Below are positions 53,479 through 64,000 of a stretch of 64,000 nucleotides of DNA, one piece after another. This DNA comes from Forficula auricularia. Lineage: Eukaryota; Arthropoda; Insecta; Dermaptera; Forficulidae. Numbering within the stretch: position 1 is the stretch's first letter; every line of letters starts with the position of its first letter. The stretch is taken from the NCBI GenBank assembly GCA_024734495.1, contig JALMQS010000846.1:379805-443804 (forward strand). Direction: 5' to 3'. A model generated the notes under the pieces. That model was not told the origin of the DNA. It was given only the letters and a program-made list of their open reading frames with translations, and searched no databases. The translations under genes and the position numbers were made by a program.

Positions 53479-55945
53479 GTAAGATAAATAATTATGAATT
53501 TCAATATTATTATACATTAATTCATTTTATTTTAATATATATGTCTATATAATACACCTCGAATTACTACAAACCTTCCTGTGTGGTTGTAAAGGGGCCA
53601 TACAGGGAGGAAGACTAAAATTAAGTATAAATAAATAAATATAAAATAGACTTACATACTATATCATTCATTCTTAGTCACAGTTATTTATCACTAATCA
53701 CCCTGAATGACTGTAAAGGGGCCATCCAAAGGGCAAGACTAGACTAAAATTAACAAATAAATAGATAGCTTAATAAATAGTCCAGTCAACGAATGGGTTA
53801 TAGAAAACATTGAAGAGGGTAGAATTTTTTTCTTATGGAATGTGTTTGGGCTAGTTAGGAGGGATAAAAACTAAAAGTCCCCAGTCCTAGCTACCCGCTC
53901 CAGAATTTTCCGGACAGGAAATGATCCATTTTTTCTAAAAATCTCAGTTTTTCTTTCATAAAATGAAAACCACTCATCCTAGAAACTCGATTTCTGTCTC
54001 ATTCTCTAGGAGATTTTGTTGACTTGTACGTTTACTTGGACTACTTTGTTGATAAAATTCTTAGATTTAAAGGTATCCAGCATTTTGCATGACACCTTTG
54101 AGGATTCGGAATGGGTCCTGTCTGAAAAATTCTGGATATCTATAAATCTAAGAGTTTTATCAAAAAAGTGGTTCAAGTAAACGTTCAAGTCAATAAGATT
54201 TACTAGAGAATGAGATAGAAATCAAATTTCTAAGATGAGTACTTTTCATTTTATCAAGAAAAAACAGATTTTTTGCAAAAAATTGCAGTTTTTCAAAACT
54301 TCAGCATAATTGCGGCACGGGTTACCATTATCCAATTAAGATGAAACTTTGTTTAGATTATAGCAAATTTAATCTAGTTTAAAAATCTATAGGATGGTAT
54401 TTGTCGAAAACGTCCTCCATCATGATCGAAATGGGAAAAAATCGAAAAAAGTTCGAGTTTTTGGGTTAAATTCCGAAAATTTCGAGGTTTTTCTTTTCGG
54501 GCACCAAACGTTGTCCCCCACACTTTCGAGGTCGCAAACTTAGATTTGGCATACCCACAACATACCAAACGATCCTAGAAAAAAATATTTTCCCTCAATT
54601 AATGTAAGCTGAAACCCTCCTTTATACTGGGCTATTGCTGGGTTTTCTAACAAAATGTATAAATCGACCTGAAATTTTTAAATTGCTATAACTACAGACG
54701 ATTTGAAAATAAAATCATAAATGTTTATATCATTTTAAAGGAAATTATATTCTCTACAACTTCTTTTCTGAGGACTTTTATTGTAAAATGATTGGTTGAG
54801 GTGATAGAGACAAAAGTTTGAGGAACAATATAGGAAATTTTATCTTTTTCATTTATAAACGATATTCGAGGGCAAATATCTCAAAAACCATAAGGAATAG
54901 AGAAATAAAATAGAAGCAATCTTGTAGTAAATATTATAAGCTTTTATTTTGCGCCACGAAATTTTGATGCGAGACTTCAGATTTGGATTCAGCACCCCAA
55001 AAAACATAAATATGCAAAAAATCAGAACTACCCCAAAACTTTCCCCATAGGGGCCCATTTGAGGACAATTTGTCTGGACTAATAGTTTTAAAAACAAGAT
55101 TAAAATTTTCAAACACAAAAATCGCATATAAAAACACTTTAAATAATTTTTTTTGTATTTTTTTCTAAAAAGTATGTAAAAAAAAATTCAAAAAAGAAAA
55201 AATTCGCTCCAAGAAACCACTCTTCGAATTTTTGTGGTGCTGATCCCCAAAATAGTTGCCAATTGGATAAAAAATAAGATTGCAATTTTTCATTCATAAA
55301 ATGAAAACCACTCATCCTAGAAACTTGATTCTTATCTCATTTTCTAGGAAATTTTGTTTACTTGAAGTTCTACTTGAGCCACTTTTTTTGTTAAAACTCA
55401 TATTTGAAGATATCCAGCATTTTCCAAGACAGGACATGATCTGACCTCATTACAGCACGGGTTACCGTTGTCCAATTAAGATGAAACTTTGCCAATATCA
55501 CTTTTTAGCCAATTGGCAATTATTATGGAGGTCAGCATCAAAATTCGAAGAGTGGCTTTTTGTGACCAACTAATAAACATAATTCACTTTTCCGTCAAGT
55601 TAGTAAAAATGGGCTATCTTTGACGATCGATTGTGGCTAAACAGCAGAACCGATTTTAACTTTTATGTACGTTATTCGACGCGAAACTTTGTGTTCTTTC
55701 ATTTGGCTAAGGATAAAATCTTCTGTAGGACGCATGGTTTTCGAGTTATAAGCTAAAATCTGAAAAAAGTCGAAAATTTTCGTCGTTTTTAGGCTCTCAA
55801 AAATTTAGCACCAGCCAGAAACCCTCACAAACTCAAATAATTCTTATTTGGGATGCCTAACATAGATTATAATTATTTCCAGCTTGTGCATATTTATTGG
55901 CCAGCAGAAGTTTAATTTGCCTGGGCTATAAAATTTATCCAATAT
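53479..55945. other. Repeat-derived DNA with foldbacks
   Basis: Inverted repeat with arms about 53933-54080 and 54130-54272 (shared ATAAAATGAAAA and ACTCATC blocks), a related arm at 55280-55420, and a right end TTTGTCTGGACTA near 55085 related to the element 57976-58912. The block GCACGGGTTACC recurs at 54315, 55457 and 58450. No gene seen. Confidence 0.6.
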
Positions 55946-56126
55946 TTTTACTTTATCCAATGCGAAGCATGGGGAAAGTATTGTAATTTTCATTTCCATT
56001 TGTTAATTTTTTCATTTTTGCTTTTATTTTTTCCTTCTTCTGGGGGGGGGGGGGACTTCAGTCGCCTTAGACCCCCCCCTCCGTAGCTACGCCATTAGAT
56101 TCATTGATAAATAGAGAGATTTTTGA

Positions 56127-56339
56127 ATATCGTCGCCTTAGAGTGTAAACCTGCTAACTCCATTTTTTATCATACATGACATAAAACTGCTACCTAAAAT
56201 TACGATCGTAAGTTGTAGAAAAAAAATGTGAAAAATATTTTTTTCCATAACAACAATATTAAATTGTGTTTGTTTTTTCTCTGCCCTGTAAAATTTCCTT
56301 GTTGTGAGTTAGCAGGTTTACACTCTAAGGCGACGATAT
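56127..56339. mobile_element. MITE with ATATCGTCGCCTTAGAG ends
   Basis: About 213 bp, inverted ends of 34 bp (ATATCGTCGCCTTAGAGTGT and further GCTAACTC). Interior AT-rich, no ORF. Confidence 0.75.
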
Positions 56340-56712
56340 GATATATTAGTGACAATAATTAGTTTAAAATCTTTAAGCTTCACATATTATACCTTGCCAA
56401 ATTAAATTAATTATGAGTTGTTTTTAATTAAACACAATGATTAGATTCTACATTTATACGTTGACAAAAGGATCGGGCTGGAAATTTTATTTAAATAGGA
56501 AAAAAAATAGTAATTAATATTTTTTTTTTTATTTCAAATAGATATTAGAGAAATACAGTATATATATATATACAAATTTTAGAAAAATTACCATATGTCT
56601 TTACGTTAAAGCTTTATTGTTTGAAATGATTATTAATTAAATAATTAATTTATTAGAACAACATTTTTATCTATACACACTTGAAATATTACATTATTGT
56701 ATATGTATATTT

Positions 56713-57812
56713 ATGGATAGAAAGCTTTCTGACAAACCGAAGTATAAAAGTTGTGGTGGATGGAACATCATCTGAATCGTTCTCCACAAACTCTGGTGTT
56801 CCCCAAGGCTCCGTAATCTCCTCCACACTCTTCCTAATTTATATAAACGACCTTTTCGATCAAACGGCAAACCCCACTCATTGTTACGCCGACGATAGCA
56901 CTCTACACGGCAAACCCTCACTCCCGAATAATCGAATCAATGTTACCTCCTCAATTACTCTCGACCTAGACAAACTGAATAAATGGGGCTCACAAAATTT
57001 AGTTAACTTCAATTCAAACAAGACTCAATGTTGTCTAATTTCTAGGCGCGAAAATAAAGATTTCCCTGATATTCACTTCGATTCGAATACCCTAAAAATG
57101 TGTGACAGCCTATCCATGTTGGGAGTCTCTGTCGCATCTGACCTGTCTTGGAATGAACACATCTCCTCTGTGGCGAAATCTGCAGCAAGGAAGATTGGCT
57201 TCTTATTCAGGTCCAAGCGATTTTACAAACCCCCACAACTTCTCACCATCTACAAGGCCCAAATCCGCCCCTGTCTCGAATACGGCTCTCATCTATGGAG
57301 AGGAGCCTCAAAATACTCTCTTGCTACCCTGGATGCAATTCAGAAACGAGCCGTCAGGCTAATTGACGATTCTACCCTCACCGACTCCCTCGACTCGCTG
57401 GCTCATCGAAGAGATGTCTCTGCCCTTTCCCTTTTCTATAGATACTATCACGGCAGGTGCTCTGATGAGATAAAATCAATAATTCCCCCCAAAGCATGCT
57501 TTGCACGTAGCACGCGTTTTGCCGACTCCCAACACTCTCTCGCGGTCAAATTGGAAAAGTGCCGGACCACTTCATTCGCGAATACATATATCCCCATGAC
57601 TTCAAGGAACTGGAACTCTCTTCCAGCCTCTATCTTTCCCAGCACCTATAATCTTCAAACCTTCAAAACCGGAGTGCATAGACACCTACGTCTACACCCT
57701 CTCACCTAATCAACTTTCTCTTCTCTTCGGTAACGCAAGGGTCTTTCGAGATCCATAGGGGCTGCATTTTTACTGATGCACCCCTTCTTGCATTCGATTG
57801 CATTAAAAAAAA
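56713..57812 (+). CDS. CR1/Jockey-group LINE, 5'-truncated, open RT fragment
   Basis: About 332 codons open from the truncation to TAG at 57709: [46 protein letters not shown] (catalytic YADD kept), [49 protein letters not shown]. The 3' UTR ends TCGATTGCATTAAAAAAAA near 57812. The fingers domain and the endonuclease are absent. The ORF track upstream of 56713 is host sequence. The same family contributes the tails at 3274, 7931, 10868, 32035 and 48826. Confidence 0.85.
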
Positions 57813-57975
57813 AATTAGACTTAATCAGAGGCTCAGACACAGGGGGGGGCAGGGTTTACGGGATGAGTAATGGCAACGACAAACCGTTTCTTATGGCAAA
57901 CTAACCGTAATTAAAGATATTTCAAATGTTTAATCAAAAATTATGTTCTTTTTTAATTTCTTGAAATACCTTTTT

Positions 57976-58912
57976 AGTCCAGTTAAATTGTTCTCTAAAG
58001 GGCCCCTCGCGGGAAAGTTTTGGGGTAGTTTTGATTTCTTGATCCTATATGTTTTTGGGTGTGCTGAATCCGAATCTGAGGTTTCCTAAGAAAATTTCGT
58101 GACGGAACATTATTAAAAAAGCAAAAAAAGTTAAAAAATCTCATTTTTGGGCGGTTTTTTTGCTTATAACTCGAAAACTATCAACTTTTCGTAAATAACC
58201 TTCCTTTTCAAAATGAAAGTTAATAAAATTTCCTACAAAGGATATGATTTGAATCCTCAAAAGTGTCATGGAATCTATAAATCTGAGAGTTTTATCAAAA
58301 AAGTGGTCCAAGTAAACGTTCAAGTAACAAAATTTCCTAGAGAATGAGACAGAAATCAAATTTCTAAGATGAGTGGTTTTCATTTTATGAAGGAAAAACT
58401 GCGATTTTTTGAAAAAATGCAGTTTTTCAAAAATTTAAACTCAATGCGGCACGGGTTACCATTATCCAATTAAGATTAAAATTTGTTTGAATTGTATCAA
58501 ATTTAATCTAGTTTAAAAATGTATTTAGTAGTCTTTCATGGTCAAAATGGGAAAAAATCGAAAAATGCGAGTTTTTGGGATTTGCAGAAACAAAAAAAAT
58601 ACGCCAATTTTCAACTAGCGCTTGAAACCGAACAGTTGGTCGGAGAAAAAACCTAAATGATGAAATATGTAGGAAATTTTATGAACTTTCATTTTGAATA
58701 AATATGGTATTTACGAATAGTTGATAGTTTTCGAGTTATAAGCAAAAAACCGCCAAAAAAAATGAGATTTTTTTGCATTTTTGACAATGTCCCGTGACGA
58801 AATTTTCTTAGGAAACTTCAGATTCGGATTCAGCACACCCAAAAACATAAAGGGCCTAAGAAATTACCACTACCCCAAAACTTTCCGGATAAAAACACAA
58901 TTTAACTGGACT
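57976..58912. mobile_element. Inverted-repeat element with AGTCCAGTTAAATTGT ends
   Basis: Arms 57976-58245 and 58660-58912 share AGTCCAGTTAAATTGT, TTTGGGGTAGT, TGTTTTTGGGTGTGCTGAAT and CTCGAAAACTATCAA in inverted order. No ORF. Related pieces lie at 53933-55085. Confidence 0.75.
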
Positions 58913-59063
58913 ATTTGTTTTAATAAATAAACTGCAACGGATCGTTGCTAAACTTTATCCAAATTCATTTGAAATATTAATATGTTTGTTCCTTTATTAT
59001 TAATCAGATATCACTTGCAATTTGTAGTTCATATTGACATTAATTCAAAAATAATTCTCATTT

Positions 59064-61296
59064 AAGAGTCGAGGAATAACCATTCTACATTGGATTTTTG
59101 ACATTTCGGTTATTATTGTAACCATTGCTGAAGACATAGAGGAATCGACTTAAAATCAAAAAGACTAAATTATTTTTTGGTAAACAACTCAAGCTTGAGT
59201 TGTTTACCAAAAAATAATTTAGTCTTTTTGATTTTAAGTCGTTTCTTCTACATTTTCAGTAGAGGTTTCCATTTATAGTCAAAATATAATCAAAAATGGA
59301 ATGCAATAAGGTTATTCCTCAAGTATTAGATAAGAATCGATCGTTATTTTTGATTTTAAGTCGATTCCTCCATGTCTTCAGCAATGGTTACCAATAAAAA
59401 CCGAAATTTCAAAAATCCAATATAGAATGATTATTCCTCAAGTACTAGATGAGAATCAATCGCTATTTTTGGTTTAAAGTCGATTTCTCTATGTCTTCAG
59501 CAATGTTTACTAATAAAAACCGAAACGTCAAAAATCCAATATAGAATGATTATTCCTCAAGTACTAGATGAGAATCAATCGCTATTTTTGGTTTAAAGTC
59601 GATTTATCTATGTCTTCAGCAATGTTTACTAATAAAAACCGAAACGTCAAAAATCCAATATAGAATGATTATTCCTCAAGTTCTAGATGAGAATCAATCT
59701 CTATTTTTGGTTTAAAATCGATTTCTCTATGTCTTCAGCAATGGTTACTAATAAAAACCGAAACGTCAAAAATCCAATATAGAATGATTATTTCTCAAGT
59801 ATTAGATGAGAATCAATCGCTATTTTTGGTTTAAAATCGATTTCCCTATGTCTTCAGCAATGGTTACTAATAAAAACCGAAACGTCAAAAATCCAATATA
59901 GAATGATTATTCCTCAAGTACTAGATGAGAATCAATCGCTATTTTTGGTTTAAAATCGATTTCTCTATGTCTTCAGCAATGGTTACTAATAAAAACCGAA
60001 ACGTCAAAAATCCAATATAGAATGATTATTCCTCAAGTACTAGATGAGAATCAATCGCTATTTTTGGTTTAAAGTTGATTTCTCTATGTCTTCAGGAATG
60101 GTTACTAATAAAAACCGAAACGTCAAAAATCCAATATAGAATGGATATTTCTCAAGTATTAGAAGAGAATAAATCGCTATTTTTTATTTTAAGTCGATTC
60201 CTCCATGTCTTCAGCAATGGTTACCAATAATAATCGAAACGTCAAATACCTAATGTAGAATTGTTATTCCTCAAGTATTAGATGAGAATCAATCGCTATT
60301 TTTGATTTTAAGTCGATTCCTCTATGTCTTCAGCAATGGTTACCAATAAAAACCGAAATTTCAAAAATCCAATATAGAATGATTATTCCTCAAGTACTAG
60401 ATGAGAATCAATCGCTATTTTTGGTTTAAAGTCGATTTATCTATGTCTTCAGCAATGTTTACTAATAAAAACCGAAACGTCAAAAATCCAATATAGAATG
60501 ATTATTCCTCAAGTACTAGATGAGAATCAATCGCTATTTTTGGTTTAAAGTCGATTTATCTATGTCTTCAGCAATGTTTACTAATAAAAACCGAAACGTC
60601 AAAAATCCAATATAGAATGATTATTCCTCAAGTTCTAGATGAGAATCAATCGCTATTTTTGGTTTAAAATCGATTTCTCTATGTCTTCAGCAATGGTTAC
60701 TAATAAAAACCGAAACGTCAAAAATCCAATATAGAATGATTATTTCTCAAGTATTAGATGAGAATCAATCGCTATTTTTGGTTTAAAATCGATTTCCCTA
60801 TGTCTTCAGCAATGGTTACTAATATAAACCGAAACGTCAAAAATCCAATATAGAATGATTATTCCTCAAGTACTAGATGAGAATCAATCGCTATTTTTGG
60901 TTTAAAATCGATTTCTCTATGTCTTCAGCAATGGTTACTAATAAAAACCGAAACGTCAAAAATCCAATATAGAATGATTATTCCTCAAGTACTAGATGAG
61001 AATCAATCGCTATTTTTGGTTTAAAGTTGATTTCTCTATGTCTTCAGGAATGGTTACTAATAAAAACCGAAACGTCAAAAATCCAATATAGAATGGATAT
61101 TTCTCAAGTATTAGAAGAGAATAAATCGCTATTTTTTATTTTAAGTCGATTCCTCCATGTCTTCAGCAATGGTTACTAATAAAAACCGAAACGTCAAAAA
61201 TCCAATATAGAATGATTATTCCTTAAGTTCTAGATGAGAATCAATCGCTATTTTTGGTTTAAAATCGATTTCTCTATGTCTTCAGCAAAGGTAACG
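59064..61296. repeat. Satellite array of 119-bp monomers in a 952-bp higher-order repeat
   Basis: Direct monomers run from 59194 to about 61296. Successive GATTATTCCTC positions at 59429, 59548 and 59667 give a period of exactly 119. Diagnostic variants recur 952 bases apart (8 x 119): ATGGATATTTCTC at 60141 and 61093; TTATTCCTCAAGTTCTAG at 59667 and 60619; TTACCAATAAAAACCGAAAT at 59391 and 60343. One monomer before 59194 is inverted. Each monomer contains, on the reverse strand, ACGTTTCGGTT and a hairpin. Confidence 0.92.
59146..59241. repeat. Perfect 96-bp palindrome without spacer
   Basis: Arms 59146-59193 and 59194-59241 are exact reverse complements, centred on CTCAAGCTTGAG. It joins an inverted and a direct satellite monomer head to head at the array edge. 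Confidence 0.95.
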
Positions 61297-61299
61297 GAT

Positions 61300-62022
61300 A
61301 AGAAAACAACGCAGTTGCTATGGTTACTTATAAAAATTCCTCCCAAATTTTTAGCATTTCACAGAAAGAAGCCTATCCATTCTTACTTAAGCAAGGCTAA
61401 ATGAGCTATATTAAAACTTTCAAATGAATAAATTTTAAAGAATTTAAAAATTAAAAAAAGTACTCTCTTACTCTAGAGTAAAGTACTTTTAAAATATAAT
61501 TTTACTAAAAACTTTATTTAACCTTTTTTGTGGTCCCCAAGGTACTTAATTAGGATATTAAATTTCATCAAAATTGGTTAAGTCATTTTCAAGATATTTA
61601 GAAAAAACTAAAAAAGTACTGAAATAAAGTACTAATGTTTGTGGGCCGATATGTACCAAAAACTAATCAGCGCTTCATTTTGTTAAACTAATGGTAGGTT
61701 TTCAATTTCATTTCAATCGGTGTAACGGTGTGGAAAAAATCGTGGGCCAAAAAACGATAACATACATACATACATACATCCATACATCACATCCGCACGC
61801 ACTAAATGAAAAAATCGCACTTTTTGGCCTCTCGACGAGACCCCATGTAATTTTTGGCAAAACCGTCACGTGCTAAAATTCAACCTAATTGAATACTACA
61901 ATTTGTGACTTTAATTGAGTCCATGGGTTCCGTAGTCTTTACCTGAGGACCCTTTGAAGCCACGCTTGCCCCGAGAGCGATTACAATACTTTACCCATGC
62001 TTTACATTGGATAAAGTAAAAA
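61300..62022. repeat. Downstream flank with CATA repeats and repeated end block
   Basis: (CATA)n near 61762-61790, then CGACGAGACCCCATGTAATT and, at 61978-62022, an inverted copy of the block at 55946-55990 (ACTTTATCCAATG...AGCATGGG). It may be the 3' part of an old retroelement or the end of a large inverted-repeat element. Confidence 0.45.
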
Positions 62023-62112
62023 AAAATCCCACTAAATATTTTTGCTTTGTGGATTGACCCCCACAGGACTTATTACATAATTTACCAATGTGCAAACCCA
62101 CTCACTTCTCAC

Positions 62113-62419
62113 CAAGGGCGGATCCAGGAATTTTTTATGGAGGGGGGTCAGGAGACGCCCCCTCCCCACACACACATAGAACTTTATTTTCAATTTTAAA
62201 ATTTTTTAAAAAAATAAATGTTTTTTTTTTAATTTTTTTACAATTTCATATCTCATATTTTAAGTTCATTAAAAATAAAAAAAAAAATTGTTATAAATTC
62301 CCTGTCGATTTGGCCGCCGTTTTTGGCCTCTGCGTGCGACGCACGTGTTGCACTCCCGGCAGTCACGGGCCTGTATGGAGGGGCGGTCGCCCCTCCGACC
62401 CCCCCTGGATCCGCCCTTG
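62113..62419. mobile_element. MITE with CAAGGGCGGATCCAGG ends
   Basis: 307 bp, inverted ends CAAGGGCGGATCCAGG and CCTGGATCCGCCCTTG. Flanks CTTCTCAC (62105-62112) and CTTCTCAT (62420-62427), a 7-of-8 match that suggests an 8-bp, hAT-like duplication. Internal poly-purine tracts, no ORF. Confidence 0.8.
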
Positions 62420-62504
62420 CTTCTCATTGATCTCGTATTTGGAATAATTTCATAATTTTGTGAGAAAAATCAGAATATTTATATTAGAACTTTTTATTAT
62501 TTTA

Positions 62505-62690
62505 TTAAAAATTCTTCCAGAACTTAAGTGACTTGATTTAAATTTTCTTATTAAATTGAAGGGTTGTTTTTGTCACAAATATAATAAAACAATAATTTCA
62601 ATAACTATTTGATTTATTTAATTGATAAACTATACAGTTTCGGTCACCACTGGTTGACCATCCTCAGTAGTTCTAAAATTGAAATGAAAC
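62505..62690. repeat. Repeat shared with 8195-8305, with GTTTCG hairpin
   Basis: CTTCCAGAACTTAAGTGACT and the inverted AAATTGAAGGGTTG block recur from 8195-8305. Just after, AGTTTCGGTCA, a loop and TGACCATCCTCAG form the recurring motif with a 5-bp stem. Confidence 0.6.
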
Positions 62691-63002
62691 ATTTTATTTA
62701 CATTTTTTTCTTTTTATAGAGAATTATATAACACAATAAAATATACAATAGTTTGAAATCATACATACATCTCGTTCAAGAACCGGAATTTGTCATTTCA
62801 CATGAAACATTCATTCCCAAATCTTCAATACAGATACATCACACAATTCATTACAATCACATGTATATAGCAACAATTTATAAAAACATTTATCACTGAA
62901 CCAGAAACTATTTTGAACTGATGATCACATTAAATATTATTTAAGTTTTGAGCACTTAGATGGCGATCATCTTGCTAATATGCCAGTGTATCCAGAAATT
63001 TA

Positions 63003-63513
63003 TACTTTAATGATGGAATTTTTTGAGGTCTTTTGGACATGGTTGTTTACCTGGTGGTAATATAGGATTTTAGCATGAAATTTTTTTTCAAACTTTAATG
63101 TATAATGATGTATTTGTTGTACAACCGTACAAGTTGTTTCTGGCTCATATGATAGGCCTTCCTCAGCAACCTGCGTACAAGAACTGAGTTAATTTTACAC
63201 CTTGAGACAATTTATAGTGATTTTGTGATTTTGTTGGTATAATAAAACAACAACAACAAATGTTGAAATTTTATTATATCAACAAAATCACAAAATCACT
63301 ATAAATTGTCTCAAGGTGTAAAACTAACTCGGTTCTTGTACGCAGGTTGCGAGAAGGCCTATCGCACGAGCCTGGTAAACAACTTGTACTGACAGTACAA
63401 CAAATACATCGTTATCCACTAAAGTTTGAAAAGAAATTTTCATGCTAAAATCCTGTATTACCATCCGCCAGGCAGACAACCGTGTCCAAAAGACTTCAAA
63501 AAATTCCATCATT
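63003..63513. repeat. Large inverted repeat, 245-bp arms
   Basis: Arms 63003-63248 and 63260-63513 share TTTAATGATGGAATTTTTTG, TTTTAGCATGAAA, AGGCCTTC and ATAAATTGTCTCAAGGTGTA in inverted order, with a spacer of about 11 bases. No ORF. Confidence 0.8.
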
Positions 63514-64000
63514 AAAATATTAAATATTATTTTCAATTTTATTTTTTTTCCCGGGGGCTAAGCACGAGGGAGATTGAAATGATAGAGAGAGGTGGGAAAG
63601 CGGGATGCGATATGCGGAGTCATCCGTTAAAAAAATTCGCGGATATATATATTTTTTTCCCTAATTATCTCATTGCGTAGTTAATTATCAATCAATTAAA
63701 AAACCCATTATAAATAATCTATTCCAGAAATACATTATAAGTTAATTTATTCTTTATTTTTTATTAATGAAATATCAATATATACATCTCTTTATTACTT
63801 TTTCTTATAAACTTAATACCTGTTCAATCAATACCCTCAACCAAATAAACACTTTCACAACAATGACACAATGAGACTGTAGCATTCTGATATGTTTTCC
63901 GAATCCATTTTGAAATTTACTTTACTTTATTATTTTAATCATACAACACAAAATTAATAAATACATTAGCCAGTAGAGTGTGAAGGTAAATCATATATAT
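63514..64000. other. AT-rich end of window, nothing seen
   Basis: No ORF, RNA or repeat recognised in the last 490 bases. Confidence 0.6.

Noticed and set aside
59194..61296. CRISPR-like array (regular repeats)
   Set aside because: Whole 119-bp monomers repeat with no variable spacers; eukaryotic context. It is a satellite.
61691..61876. 61-codon ORF with CATA-repeat residues
   Set aside because: Runs through a microsatellite; no protein similarity recognised.

Overview
This window is nuclear DNA from an AT-rich animal genome, most likely an insect. The coding blocks are interrupted by introns with GT/AG borders. Two genes are clear orthologues of conserved animal genes. Most of the rest is transposon-derived: non-LTR retrotransposons, tRNA-derived SINEs, many inverted-repeat DNA elements, and a satellite array. 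Nothing looks bacterial, phage-like or CRISPR-like, and I cannot name the order or species.

Layout. (1) 806-12635, + strand: the last nine coding exons of dymeclin (Dym), a Golgi-associated protein; its 5' exons lie before the window. Its introns carry an intact RTE-like LINE ORF, TTAA-flanked elements and LINE tails. (2) 12636-14542: intergenic, mostly one hAT-like element with an 8-bp target duplication. (3) 14543-18137, + strand: a complete six-exon gene for a 324-residue protein I do not recognise. A near-consensus RFX X-box 19 bases before its ATG suggests a ciliary or sperm-flagellar role. (4) 18138-22900: intergenic stack of inverted-repeat elements. (5) about 22900-46900, + strand: the F-box/LRR gene FBXL20 (FBXL2 family), with nine certain coding exons at 30492-46325 and likely 5' coding exons at 23199-23228 and 26915-27016. 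Its introns are filled with MITEs, SINEs and inverted repeats. (6) 46900-64000: repeat-rich, with tRNA-like foldbacks, two truncated LINEs, a 2.2-kb satellite of 119-bp monomers in a 952-bp higher-order repeat, and a possible promoter plus first coding exon at 52950-53478.

The three genes do not form a pathway: Dym acts in Golgi organisation, FBXL20 is an SCF ubiquitin-ligase receptor, and the middle gene is unknown. The most unusual signal is a recurring short motif, GTTTCG followed at once by a small hairpin with different stem sequences and then a TCATC- or TCAG-like end. It sits just inside the ends of several otherwise unrelated inverted-repeat elements and inside every satellite monomer.
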